A stretch of 64,000 bases of DNA from Argyresthia goedartella (lineage: Eukaryota > Arthropoda > Insecta > Lepidoptera > Argyresthiidae). The stretch lies in NCBI GenBank assembly GCA_949825045.1, contig OX463815.1, positions 17,539,231 through 17,603,230 of the forward strand, read 5' to 3'. The translations under genes and the position numbers were made by a program. Below, in pieces: positions 10,696 to 21,769 of this stretch (the stretch's first letter is position 1; each line of letters starts with the position of its first letter). The notes below the pieces were generated by a model. That model ran no database searches, was not told the DNA's origin, and saw only the letters and a program-made list of their open reading frames with translations.

Positions 10696-11479
10696 TAAGC
10701 ATTATGAAACTGGTATGTTAGTATATGTTAGTATACTGTAGTACAACTTGAAGGGAATTTACTAAAAATACCGACTGCGATACACTAAAAAGTACAAAAC
10801 AAGCTAAGATAAGACTTAACGTAATTATTGAGATTCGATAAAATTGTACAGTGTTAAATTTAATTTAATTTAAATACAAGTGTAACCCACTGTACTAATT
10901 GGTGCCGCCTGCAATGAATTTCATTAAATCTATAATCTAAAAAAATGTAGTCTATCTTCTTGTTTTGTGCTTTTGGGTGTATTGCAGTTGGGATTTTTTG
11001 TATTTTTTTAATTATTTAACAATATAGAGTATTTAGTATCGAGTATTTACAAGGGGACACAGGAACAGCCATACATACATACCTACAGGTCAAACACATA
11101 AAGCTTCTCTTTTCCGCTTCGCTGCAGTCGGGCAAAATGGATTTGAAAATAGAACATATGGCAACCTGATAGAAGTCGGCAGATGTCAAGCTATGAGTTT
11201 AATTTGTTAATTAGCCTTGTCGAGTTCAGCATTGCATACAGTCACTATTGATATGGCCTGCGCCTTAGCTTAGATATGCTACCAGGTAGTTACACTATTC
11301 AAAGAGCCTTAAGATTGTAGAGTACAGACACGATAATGTTATACTCATTATCATGGCAAGGGCTCATCATCAACATGCATTGATGATTAAATGAAACAAG
11401 ATTGACCCTCTCTACGCGCAGTTGGAAACCCAATATGGTTATCGGTTGTGAAAACACAGATTATGTAGTAGTCATATTT
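10696..11479. other. AT-rich intergenic DNA, no gene seen
   Basis: No coding frame or repeat boundary recognised. The local composition is the same as other intergenic parts. Confidence 0.45.
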
Positions 11480-12330
11480 TATGGGGTTATATATCCTCAC
11501 TTTCCTGTACAGCATCTTAAGCGACCCCCTTTATCCCTGCTTTCTGCGTGAACGCTTCGACTTCCTTCCCTCGACTAGACCTCGTAGATCTCACACGGCA
11601 TCCATGCTTAGTCCACGTCACAATAGCATCGCCTAAGAACATCGGTTACGAATGAGGGCAATAAATCTGTGGAAAGCGCTTTACTTGACCGCGCGTCAAC
11701 ATCGGCAGTCCTTCTCTCTTTATCTTCAAGAATCGTCTAAAGGAGCATTAACTTAATTTTTTGCAAATTTAGGGTTTTATGTGATATTATATTATTGTTT
11801 ATTTATAATGTTTATTTGATATACGGTATTCAAGTTCTTCTACTCGTATAACATAACATAACATAGCGTAACGCCTTTTCCCAAACAGGGCGGCAGAAGC
11901 ACAATTTTGCCCTTTTTGAGCCAGTTATTCAATACTCCATTTTGTGTGACAGGGGGTTAGCCCATCGCCGCCGCTATGGAGTAATGAAGGTTTCCTCAAG
12001 ATGTTTTCCATCACCGATAGAACGTCCGTATAATGTACCTCAGATAAATTAATTATCTCGTGGCACATGGTCAGGAATCGAGCCTGCATCTCCTGTGTGA
12101 GAAGCAAGCGTGAAACCCATTAGACTACGGAGCTCATTTGTGCTCGTATATGTAGCATATTTATTAGTTTAGTCAAAATACTTATATACATTATTTTGTC
12201 GTATTTCTGCACATAAAATTTATCCTTTGTATCTTGGGTTTCCTGGAAGAAATCTCACTTTAGCGATAAGCTTACCTTTATGTCTTTTCTATAAGCTTGT
12301 ACCTACAATGTGAATTTTCACAAGCAATTA
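11480..12330 (+). mobile_element. LINE C, copy 2, strongly decayed
   Basis: Around 11540-11745 conceptual translation in shifting frames still shows the family C-terminus (FLPSTRPRRSHTAS, then RMRAINLWKAL and FKNRLKEH). Beyond the SINE insertion, 12240-12300 matches the family 3' UTR block (TTTCCTGGAAGAAATCTCAC, then GCGATAAGCTTACC). The element is interrupted by a minus-strand SINE at 11851-12142. It is an old copy with many stops. Confidence 0.65.
11851..12142 (-). mobile_element. tRNA-derived SINE, full copy with 8-bp target duplication
   Basis: On the minus strand it begins with a tRNA-like head: GAGCTCCGTAGTCTAATGGG (A-box region) and then a B-box region CAGGCTCGATTCCTGACC. A body containing CTAACCCCCTGTCACACAAA follows, and it ends in a TATGTTATGTTATGT tail. 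It is flanked by CTCGTATA at 11843-11850 and 12143-12150. Related copies or fragments are at 27328-27590 (plus), 14229-14345, possibly 31380-31450, and a related head at 44706-44772. Such elements are transcribed by RNA polymerase III and move using a LINE enzyme. Confidence 0.8.
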
Positions 12331-13800
12331 CTAGCGATCTTCATTCATCAACCTAGAGATGTTGTGTGTTGGAAATATTATCCACAGCCGTGAACTTATA
12401 AAGTCAAGTTAGATGAAGTTTTTGGAAAACAATTTTGTTCAAAGCCAATAATTAGTAGACGTAAATAATGACCAAAGCACGGATTGGGTGAGGATTAATA
12501 TTTAACCTGTTATTTAAGGTAATTTATACACTTTAAAGCAATAGGATCTATTTTTAAAGGGTTTCGTCAGACGGTTATTAGCGAATCTACATATTTTGTA
12601 TGTCTAGCCTAGTGTCTGTAAGTCGGCGGGTATAACTAAAAAAACTAATGACAAGTATCAATTTTTTTAGAGCTTATTTGTAAATTAATTAAAAAATATA
12701 TCCTGAATTGCTGGTACAGCAGATGAGAAGAAATGTTGGACATCTTAAAAATACTTTTTATTTGAAATAATTGGACATCATTAAGATTACTTCATCTTTT
12801 TTCCAGGAGAAACAAAACAAAATATAACGACGAAAACATTAATTACTTAGGTGTTTCAAGATGTAAGTACTAAGTTACATTATATTTAAAGATACCATTC
12901 CCACGATCTTATACCTGATTTTTCTCGTTATACCTAAGCGAATAACTAACTAACATTTTATAAATCTAATTAATAAAGCGCTGTATATAATATTTTGCCA
13001 GCTGAAAAACAAATCTGTGTAAGTTTCGGTAATGAATACGTTATATATAATGTAACCTCATTGCACAAAGATCAGTAAAAAAAGAGTTTCTTCAATCACA
13101 AAATAATTAATTAATTGCGTGACTAGGCAATTAAAATATTATGGATTATAATAATCTATGCAACGAAGTAACATCAACATAAGTGCTATATAGTAAAGCT
13201 CTTTTGGTTCCAGTTAGCTAAACGATAGTCAACTGAGGGTGGGTCGGAAATGAAATTCCGTCGACAGTACCTTACTCTACTCATATCAGTAGAGTCTAAA
13301 ATAGGATGAGCATAATTCTGGTGGTCATGGTATTTCCTGAACAGAGTTACATATGCACATAAACGCCTTACAATACATATAGGCACATGACTTACTGAAT
13401 AAAGATTTTAATGATGCGACATAATGATGCGACATCATGCTGATGCGTGCTATAACAAATTGTAACAATAGATCTATCCAGCAGCAGAAATGTTAGTAAC
13501 CTTTCCAAGAAGCCGTGGGTGTTAGTTTCTGAGCAAAATTTTGAAAGTCCTTGTATTGTCATGCAACGAGATCATTATAATAGTTCTATACTCTGTTTCA
13601 GTTATGTCATAAGCACTTGAATAATACCAAGTACGAATGATTTATTCTGTGCCAAACCATTAAAAATAATTAAGTATCTTGTTCCCCAATTCGTTTCGCT
13701 AAGACAAGCTATTTTTTAACCCGATGTTATCTCAACTGATAATTAAGCTGCATAATTACATCGTTATTGGCACCTCACTCGAATAAAGAGTCACAAAAAA
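12331..13800. other. AT-rich intergenic DNA downstream of the cuticle gene
   Basis: No gene recognised. The stretch is rich in A/T runs, and the short open frames show no domain or codon pattern that supports coding. Confidence 0.45.
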
Positions 13801-13822
13801 CAGGATGTCTTCCAGTTGATTT

Positions 13823-13974
13823 TTATTTACAATACCAACTTCTTACAAAATAACAATATAAACGTAAAAAAGTAATATGGCAGCGAGCATCACATAATAA
13901 CAATTTACAAACATCTTTGCTGTTTGTTTTGTTTGACTAATGCCTGTAACAGGCCTTGTATTTATTAGCCAGGC
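13823..13974 (-). other. 3' UTR of the cuticle gene with AATAAA signals
   Basis: On the minus strand AATAAA occurs directly after the stop (about 13961-13966). A second AATAAA sits at about 13823-13828, roughly 150 nt downstream, which is the more usual distance for cleavage. The transcript end is inferred only from these hexamers. Confidence 0.5.
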
Positions 13975-15651
13975 TTAGGCAGCTTTGGGGATGGAATCGC
14001 CTTCCGCGTGGTAGCCGGTCTCATCAGCGTAGTAGCTGACGACAACTGGCTTGCCGTCTTCTCCTGGGTAGGAGTAAGATCCCTTGACCACGACCACGCT
14101 GTGAGGTTTGTTCTCCTCGTCGACGACTTCCTTCAGTTCCCCATTCTCCTGACGCTGGACGCCGTCCTCGGTCTCAAAACTGTGAATGGTAAAATAAGTT
14201 TTAAATAACCGATATTACAAAAAAAACATAGCGTCCTGTCTTTACCCACACGGGGTGGCAGAGACAGCCTTGTGCCAACGTTTAGCGAGATATTCAATAC
14301 TCCTTTTTGCTTGACAAAGGTAAGACTCTTCGCCGCAAATGTGTAATTGTTGAACCGTTACTGTTCTTGTTAATGACGTAGGCGTTTGACCCTTTTGTGT
14401 ACTTATTCGCTAGGCATGGCGCGTGGCAATCCAGTTTAGACCGAGTGATACCTAGAGTAATGTTTTGGGGCATATTAATGTAACCTGGAATGCACTGTAG
14501 CCACTCAATAAAGCCAGCTGTACTGTATTTGCAGTATGAATCAAATGGTGGCAAGAACCAGAGAACAAGAGGAGCATGGTTGTTGCTAAGCAACAAGGAG
14601 AAACAGAAGGTACAAGTACAGCCTACTTACTCGAAGGTGTAAGCTCCATCGGGCTGCTGCTCGAACTCCGAGCGCAGGATCTTGACGGGCTCAGGCGCGG
14701 CGGCGCCCCGGGCAGCGGCGGCGGCCTGTGCGGGGGAGCCCTGGGGGGCGGCGGCGGCGACCACTACGAGGGCCAACATAGCTACTGCGATCTGAAACAA
14801 TGTACATACAAATTTAACACAGGTTTTACGTCTTTCGAAAGACTTAGAACGAGCCAGTGGATGACATAAATCAGTGGTAAGTAACTTGAGAATTCCGTGT
14901 ACAGCTGAATAAACCAATTTAGAATGTAGCAAGAGACATTTTTTTTTCTCAAAGTGTCCCAAATTACAATCAAGATGTTAATTCGCTTGTGAATACTGAG
15001 GAAGCAAGAGATATATAGGTATGCCAGAATCATAATAAGTGGAGGTCTTCTTTCTCTTCCGGGAAAAAGGCGTAATCCTTTGTATGTATGTTCAACGCAC
15101 AAGTTTAGATTCATCAAGTTAACTTATTTCGTCACAGAGGTCATGCATATCGCTCGAAGCACACTTGACTTTGGAATTTTCACAACTGCTTATGAAATTA
15201 ACTTAAAATGTAATGGTCTAAGCATAGGTAAATAATTTAAAGTAATATTTCATTATTCATATGTCTTCAAATAGGAAAAGAAGGGCCTAGTGGGGTCGGA
15301 TAGTCTGCCTTGTCCTTCCATTCATTTATTTATATTTTATACACTACAACGCTACGTGTAAAATAGTGGTAAATACTTGAACTATCGAACGTAATATAGT
15401 ATTCATGAGGTTGATCATTAATTCTAGACAAAGTTTGCAAGAAGTTGTTTTTTGATGTCAACAAGGATATGAATAAGGATGAACCCTTAAAATGACTTAA
15501 AGTTTGCTTTGGTAATTAAATAGTTACTGTTTTTCATATGCCTTTTAAGTATTGCCATTAAATCTGCGCATTTTCACACGAAAACTAATCAATAGATAAA
15601 ATCTAATTTAATTAATGAAGATGCCAAAATCAAAACACGTACCATTTTCAT
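13975..15651 (-). CDS. RR-1 cuticular protein, three exons
   Basis: The exons are 15651-15643 (ATG AAA ATG), 14791-14631 and 14179-13975, giving 124 residues. Introns follow GT-AG: donor after the second ATG (phase 0), acceptor ..TTTCAG at 14792, donor GTAAGT after 14631 (phase 2), acceptor ..TTCACAG at 14180. Residues 1-20 ([20 protein letters not shown]) form a signal peptide. An Ala/Pro linker follows. The Rebers-Riddiford chitin-binding domain then runs from about residue 45: [52 protein letters not shown]. The type is RR-1, found in soft larval or flexible cuticle. The protein would be secreted and bind chitin. A very small first coding exon and a break inside the AYTFDFET segment are common in these genes. 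The stop is TAA at 13975-13977 and a possible AATAAA lies just after it. Confidence 0.95.
14229..14345 (-). mobile_element. SINE fragment in cuticle gene intron 2
   Basis: The stretch with GGGGTGGCAGAGACAG, then AGATATTCAATACTCC and TTGCTTGACAAAGG matches the 3' body of the SINE at 11851-12142 (GGGCGGCAGAAGCAC, AGTTATTCAATACTCC). The tRNA-like head is absent. It lies within the 451-bp second intron and does not touch the splice sites. Confidence 0.6.
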
Positions 15652-15707
15652 TTTGAATAGATTTTGGTGGTCGTTTTCCGTGGATTCCTAATCGTGTGTC
15701 TGAAGCG

Positions 15708-15743
15708 ACTGATGCCCGATAGCTCGTGACAAAATCTTTTATA
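15708..15743 (-). promoter_or_regulatory. core promoter of the cuticle gene (TATA box and initiator)
   Basis: On the minus strand TATAAAAG lies at 15743-15736. An arthropod initiator TCAGT (15712-15708) follows, with its A about 33 nt downstream of the TATA start. That predicts transcription starting at about 15710 and a 59-nt 5' UTR before the ATG at 15651. Insect cuticle protein genes commonly have this arrangement. Confidence 0.75.
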
Positions 15744-16794
15744 CATTTCTCCCGGCATCATAACGTAATGTCAAACGGCGCCAATACAACGCTGATCACT
15801 CGAGTCGCCTCCTCTGATTCGGTCATCGATGATCGCCAACTAATGCATGTGTGTGCCAACTCGAGTGTTTGCCTATGCCCGTGCGGCCCTGTGTGCGTAG
15901 CACGCGCTCACCAAGCACTCCGAAGGTTCCGTACCACACCAGCAATTTACTTAAAATTTGTCACAAAATATGACATACGACGACCGGTATAGGGGCCAAG
16001 GGCGTTTTTTAAATTCCAGCATATTTAATTTCCAGTCATATGTCTTTGTTTAGAATATTGCGCGTCTTCATTAAGATTTGATCTTTTGTCCACTTCGTGA
16101 TCATGTAAATTAAATAAAGATTATGTTAACTGATGAGTAAGAAGAATAATTCAGCTATATTAAAACTAGGTAAGCATGGAATCATCCTCCAAGTTTCAAT
16201 TTAATTAAACTGGCGAAGTGCGAGTCGAACTTGCACACGTTAAGTTACGTATAAAGAAATGCCGAAGAATCCACTTTGCTTGTATTGGTATGATTTTATC
16301 TCTTTATTTTTCAACTTTGTGATATTGTTATTTGTTGCCATGTTGGTGAGCGCAAATACCTATATCATAACGGCGTCCATTTTAATAGCGGTAGTAACAA
16401 TACACACTCCGTAGAAGTTTTTACCAAAGGTATTACGGTTAAAATGGTTCAGCCCAGGCGAACGAACGAACGGATAGATATATAGATAAAATATACATGC
16501 ACAAACCGAAACTAATCAATTTACCCTTGCTTTAAGACTTGCGATATTCTCTAAAGACCATAAGAAAAAACGTAACGTTCAAGCGCCGGTTGAACTCTTT
16601 TCTAAGTTTCCCATTATGTTTTCCACCACGATATCTACCCAACAATACTTTGTTAAATCTTCGCACAGCTTAATGCGGTAATGAGCTTGCCCCCTATACC
16701 ATCTTACCACTTTTCTTTTAATCCCAATTCGGTAGTTTACAGTGTATTTCGTCCCATTGTAGCTATATCGAGAGTTTACGTCCTCTTTGTCATG
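15744..16794. other. upstream region of the cuticle gene, no further gene seen
   Basis: Upstream DNA of the cuticle gene; regulatory sites cannot be assigned by eye. Around 16210-16500 the text (CTGGCGAAGTGCGAGTCGAA, then GTTCAGCCCAGGCGAACGAA) looks like a dispersed insect repeat I have a weak memory of, but I cannot define its limits. Confidence 0.4.
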
Positions 16795-16939
16795 TAGGAG
16801 CAATAAACATTTATTTTTTTTGGGTAAACTGGTCTCAGATTAATGACAAGGTCGTGTATGTCTAGGAGCAATAAACATTATTATTTATTGTTTGGTAAAC
16901 TTGTATCAGACTCCTATATATGACGAGGTCGCGTACGTC
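16795..16939. repeat. imperfect tandem duplication, units ~68 and ~77 bp
   Basis: Unit 1 (16795-16862) and unit 2 (16863-16939) both start TAGGAGCAATAAACAT. They share TTTGGTAAACT/TTTGGTAAACTTG-like, CTCAGA/ATCAGA and ACAAGGTCGTGTATGTC/ACGAGGTCGCGTACGTC segments. Each unit contains an AATAAA. No coding role is seen. Confidence 0.7.
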
Positions 16940-17402
16940 TAAAATCTAGACATAAATAAAAGTAAGGACTGTGCACTTAACCTTTTCAAAGGACGGGCCA
17001 TCTGCAATTTAGTGAAATTGCAGCAGTACGAGGTCGGTCAGATGTTTTTACGACATCTCGCCTCGGCGGCGCTTGTGACGCATGTCCACTTTGAAGATTA
17101 TGTTTTATTGTGTTTTAAGGATTAATTACAATCATCCTTCAAATATGTATGTCACCGTAAGATTGCCAAAACCGTAAGTTTATAAACTAACGCGTTAGTT
17201 TTTAAACTGTCGGCAAATTGTAACCAGGCCGACACAGGGCTTAGAATTTACGTTTCTTTTGTTTTTTCAAGTCAACCTAACACGAATACCATTCGGAGGC
17301 TTCACCTAAGCTATCGCAGAGTGTGTCCTGGTATTTCATTTGCCATTCAAGTTTAAACCAGTTCACAAGTTTTAAAACAACGAAACTGTTTTATTATAAA
17401 CT

Positions 17403-17500
17403 GTCTTCACAAAATAAAAGACCCGGTGACAGTGTCCGTGTCACTGACGTAATAAGGTTGAATTTAGTTTGGGCCACCGGGCCTTTTATTTTGTGAAGAC
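17403..17500. repeat. 98-bp inverted repeat (small palindromic MITE)
   Basis: A 26-bp arm at 17403-17428 starts GTCTTCACAAAATAAAAG. It is repeated in reverse complement at 17475-17500 with one mismatch. The 46-bp centre also contains GTGACAGTGTCCGTGTCAC. It could be a foldback element or fold as a hairpin when transcribed. Confidence 0.75.
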
Positions 17501-17621
17501 TGTAACGCGTCATATCGTAAGCAGTACGGTACAGTTTACAATTTATCGATAGTTTGTAAACTAACGAGAAAAAAACAATTAGATTATAAACTAATGGTTT
17601 AGATAATCTTACGGGACATAC

Positions 17622-17885
17622 AAGGTGACATTTAATTAACTGACCATATTTTAGGAAATTATAGTACCCGTCATTATGAACAACTTTCCCCAAGAAACAT
17701 ATGGTCGCCAACGAAAAAAAAAATTTGGTGCCCCATAGTAACTTGTTATCAGCTGATCGGGTCAAAGTACTGAGGGACAAATATTTTTTTCCATTTGCGA
17801 CCATATGTTTCTTGCGTAAAGTTGTTCATTATGAAGGGTACTCTATCATTCCCCAAAATATAGTCTGCTAATTAAATATCACCTT
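17622..17885. mobile_element. palindromic MITE, copy 2
   Basis: Same family as 879-1136, in the opposite orientation judging by the unpaired centre (TATCAGCTGATCGGG). It starts AAGGTGACATTTAATTAACTG and ends GCTAATTAAATATCACCTT. Length 264 bp, similar to copy 1. Confidence 0.82.
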
Positions 17886-18706
17886 GTTTACATTCATATT
17901 GCCATTGCTATTTTAACAATTGAAATCTAATAATCTAATGACTATTATGATTTTGCATGCTTATACAAAAGCTGAAAATACTGAGCATAGTTTAATGTTA
18001 AGAGCCTATAATCTTTTCTTGCAAATAAACTTCATTTAATTTTCATTTCATTTCACCTCAAAACCGTGCCATCAAAGCCTCCGTTTAGGTAACCGGCGAG
18101 CTTGCATGAAAATACTCATAAATGTTGAGCATGAAAGAGATATATGCTAAGATAGTGGATGCGTACCAAGTGGTTGTCTTAGTATAAACGGTGCAAGTAT
18201 GTTTAGATATGCACTTGAGATCCGGAAAATCATACGCAGATCCGCTCAGGACCGGTCCACACGATGCGGTGCGGCGCCGCACTTTATACAAATGTTATAC
18301 AAAATATCCTTGGGCGGCACCCGGTGCGTTGCGGTATGCACAGCACGTACACCGGAGCTCAACAAGCGAAACAGGCGGGGGGTGTGCGCCGCACAGCACA
18401 GCACAGCACAGCTCCAACGCAAAACCGGCCACACGATGCGGCGCGGCACCAAACTGGGTCTTGACTATATTAGGCTTGAAAAAAATATTATCAATCCTTT
18501 TATTCAAAAATGTATCTTCAACCTTTGTCGAAAAAACTATTCCATTGTGTATTCCAGTGTGTATGTGGTGCAGCTACCCACTAAATAACAAAAACACATT
18601 AAGCGAACAATCAAAGTAGCACAATGTAGTAAGGGAGTATACATTTAGTTACTTGAAGTTAAGAAAATACAAAGAATACTGCCAGGAGAGGAACAAGCCA
18701 CACAAC

Positions 18707-19330
18707 TTTTTTTTTTTTTTAGGGAAGCTTACAGCTGTAATTTTTACATAACTTTGGAAATGGCATACTAAAAGCTAATTACAAGCATCCCCATATGGTC
18801 GTCTAAATAATAACAGTACGTAACTTAGTTCTTAAAATAGATTAAATGAAATCACACAGAAGGGAAGATTTTAAGGATTATACTGCTCACGCACTCCTCC
18901 ATCTACATTACCACGACTCGCTACAAACCTTCTAATGATAGTAATACCTAGTGATTGAACGCTGCTGTTAAAAATATCAATGTCCTGATCATCATCGATA
19001 TTTGTTTTGAAGAGACGATAAAATGTCGAACAGGCTCTGACGAGAAATGAATCTTCCCTGTAGTTGCTATGAACCAAGGGTAGCTGAAATAGTGGACGTC
19101 TACGAGTACTACGACTGGGGACCTTAAAATTTAATTTGTTGAGTAGATTTGGACAGTCTACGGTACCCCTAGCAATTTTCATGAGGAATGCTACGTCGGC
19201 AATATCCCTACGCAAATTCAGAGGAAGAAGATGGAGCCGTGAACATCGGTCTTCATATTACAACTTAGACCATAATTCGAACAACGTTCCAACGCCCTTA
19301 GCCCTTTGACGTGGAAAGAGCCCATTAGCA
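18707..19330 (-). mobile_element. CR1/Jockey-group LINE 3' fragment (LINE E)
   Basis: The minus-strand 3' end is a 14-nt A run (T run at 18707-18720). The coding trace runs from about 19260 to 18871. The family differs from LINE A, C and D, since the tail is plain poly(A). It lies inside the Harbinger-like element. The 5' limit is uncertain. Confidence 0.7.
18871..19260 (-). pseudogene. LINE E reverse transcriptase C-terminal end
   Basis: YEDRCSRLHLLPLNLRRDIA followed by DVAFLMKIARGTVDCPNLL matches the region after the thumb of CR1/Jockey-type RTs (family pattern: Y--R---L-L-PL--RR---D--FL-K---G--DCP-LL). It ends with SFLVRACSTFYRLF and a short tail. The catalytic domain is missing by 5' truncation. 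Confidence 0.7.
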
Positions 19331-19940
19331 TCAGGTCTGGTTGATCCCAACACTTAATTATTGACCTGCAATTAACGTACAATCGTCACTGACAAAACTG
19401 CATCGGGGAAGCGTGGCCGTACATGGATATTTGCATGTGGGATTCACCGCTCAGAGCGCCGAAGCGGCGTCGCACCGCATCGTGTGGCCACTTGCAGGTC
19501 GATATTATTACAGTACGGCACCGCACCGCATCGTGTGGCCAGGCCCTAAGGCACACGAGGTAAAATAACGCTTTGTGTATAGTCGCAATCTCATTGGGCG
19601 ATCCTTTTCAACTTGTAGAGTGCTTATTTCGTGCGTCTTCGGGATTAAGATCTTACTGCTTTGGGGTAACTGGAAATAATTATGACTGTACTGTAGGGAC
19701 AAGATGTCTACGGAGTGGGAGTATGGGAAATACCGCGCATAATGCAACTTGTACAGCGGTAGGGTTTTAGAGTTTTTGATGTACATTTAGTAAACTCCTA
19801 GATTGATCAGTTTACCTCTTGCTTCTAATTTTGGTATTGCATCAAGACCTTTTCCGGACCAGTTATTAACTTTAAAATATAGTCCAAATACAACTTAAAG
19901 CTTAAATTTAGAAATGACAAGTTTATCCAAAACTCATACA

Positions 19941-20080
19941 CCTTTACTAATAAAAGAAGTTATTCACTTTGTAACTTACACAGTGTTTTGTCTTGCTTTG
20001 ACATTTGACATTTACTCGACGTATGAAAAGGACAAAACACTGTAGAAGTTAAACAGTGAATAACTTTTTTAATAGTAAGG
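19941..20080. mobile_element. 140-bp foldback element
   Basis: The left arm (CTTTACTAATAAAAG, GTTATTCAC, ACACAGTGTTTTGTC) and right arm (GACAAAACACTGTAG, GTGAATAAC, TTAATAGTAAG) are reverse complements over about 50 bp with a few mismatches. The centre contains GACATTTGACATTT. There is no coding capacity. Confidence 0.75.
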
Positions 20081-20703
20081 CCGATAATCTTTAAATAAAA
20101 ATATCCATGACTTGATATTGACAATCAACAACAAATAAATAAGATGACTACCATTGACTTCTAAATATACCAAGTATTACACGTGCAGATTAGAATGGGA
20201 TTGAAATTAGTAAACGAATCCACATTTTCCACACAGTACATCATCGCCATTAACAAACAATTAAAATACGACAGTAGCAGATGTAATAAACAGTAGAACC
20301 AAGTTCGCTAGGTATCACGTCGCTATTTAAATCTGTGCTTGGTCAACCGATTAGTAAAAGGAACTTGGATCAAAGAAACTCATATATGTATATCTGTAGA
20401 TCGCGTCAGGTTGGGATGGCAATAGGGGAAAGAGGAAGTCGCGGAGGAGGTGACGTATAGCCCACCTCCCACAACACCCGCAAATGCCCTGCGTCACCTT
20501 TGGCGTAGTGCTGCGCGAGTCGGCATCGACCCCGTTTATCGATTTCGATAATGCTTACGCTTGTACTTGCACTTGAGGATTTAAATGGCAACAATTGCCT
20601 CTTCGTCATTTATGAAAAGGTAACACCAATGGTCCGTTCTCAAGCACGAGAACGAGCCAGAAAAGAACTGAATATTTGTAGCATTGAAAAGTTTCTAAAA
20701 AGG

Positions 20704-20830
20704 GTGGCAGCCTTCGGGAGACGGAATAAAAGGCTTTTCAGTACATGCTCAGTTTATATCTTGTCTATTTGATTGGAATGCAATCCTAGCGTAAATAGTA
20801 GGTTGGTACATGTTATTAATAATGACGTAC
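20704..20830. repeat. dispersed repeat, related to 25115-25240
   Basis: Starts TGGCAGCCTTCGGGAGACGG and shares AATAAAAG, ATGCTCAGTT and TATCTTGTCTA with 25115-25240 in the same order and spacing. It may be an LTR or a 3' end carrying the polyadenylation hexamer AATAAA on the plus strand. No paired second LTR was found nearby, so the class is open. Confidence 0.5.
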
Positions 20831-21755
20831 ATAAGACATAGTGCCTTATGAGATATTTCCGCATATCTGTGATGGGCGTACGGGCCGGCAAAATTTAAAC
20901 ATTTGACTCCAAAATACAAAACATAACAAAAAATAAAATAATTTACGAGACGTTCTACAAATTTGATATAGTTCAATCTTGATGTTGCGACTTCAGCTTG
21001 TAGTGCTTTGTAGACAATGTCAGTCCATTTGCTTACTCTTGAAAGCACGTTTCTTGCGTGCAAGGTCAGGAACGTAGTTATCAACTGTCTGAAGTTTGCG
21101 CTTCTCACTCGACGATTTATGTCCAAAGTTGTTCTTCTAGGGGTTTGGTGCTTTTTTGTTCTAAATTAATCTTGTCTGCGAGGTCGATAGGGTTTTAATT
21201 GCTCCATCTTCTGCTCCTCGCTTGGGGTTGATGTTGAACGTGTCGTATGATATTCTCAATGTCGTCTCTTTTTTATAGACTGGGGAACAGGGCAAGCGTT
21301 CATGGATAGGCCTCTACATGTGCTAGTCACTGTATTGTGTCATGGCGAGGTGCTCGATGTGATGACGGGTGATGATGGTGATTGCTTCTGGCTGTGTAAC
21401 TTTTATCTGTTCCGGAACGTTGGAACACAGCTTTGCTTGTTCTTTACTCTTCTCTCTTCTTGGCTATCGCCATAATTTTTGATCTTATGTGGTGGGTTGT
21501 CTTCATAACTCGCTATCAACCGATCATTGACCTGCGGTCCACAGATAAGGTTATAAGGTTGCTGGTGTGCTGCGTATTTACCACTGCGGCTTCGTTAGAA
21601 CTTCCCTTACATTAGGTAAAGTGCAGTTTATGCACTTTGTCTTTTTTTATTCATAAGCAAGTTATTGGTTGTTGGCAGTAAACCAGTGTAGTACTCGCGA
21701 GAGAGCATTATTTGTTTCCTGTAGTAGTAGGTAGTAATTTTCTTATCTCCTAATT
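20831..21755. other. no gene recognised
   Basis: Short open frames on both strands show no domain. The region is bounded on the right by the 3' end of a minus-strand LINE. Confidence 0.4.
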
Positions 21756-21769
21756 TTCAAAATTAGCGA

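Larger units (their letters stand above)
18249..19546. mobile_element. PIF/Harbinger-like non-autonomous element, with LINE inside
   Basis: The left end reads GGACCGGTCCACACGATGCG. The right end, read inward, is GGGCCTGGCCACACGATGCG. TCA precedes the left end and TAA (TTA on the other strand) follows the right end, compatible with 3-bp T-N-A target duplications of PIF/Harbinger. A second, inner pair of the same motif occurs at about 18428-18450 and 19457-19495. No transposase is visible; the coding trace inside is a LINE (18707-19330). The superfamily call is tentative. Confidence 0.45.

Noticed and set aside
14627..14962. 111-codon minus-strand frame overlapping the cuticle exon
   Set aside because: Only its downstream part is the real exon 14631-14791; the upstream part is intron read through the acceptor site.
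16579..16803. 74-codon minus-strand frame
   Set aside because: No signal peptide, domain, splice signal or homologue recognised; likely chance.
17394..17804. 136-codon minus-strand open frame
   Set aside because: It runs across the 98-bp palindrome and half of MITE copy 2; the protein has no domain and the repeats explain the sequence.
18190..18620. Overlapping frames on both strands around the GC-rich repeats
   Set aside because: Produced by the CG-rich inverted ends and a CACAG repeat run of the Harbinger-like element; no coding evidence.
20749..21126. 125-codon minus-strand frame
   Set aside because: Composition and content look random; no motif and no promoter or splice support.
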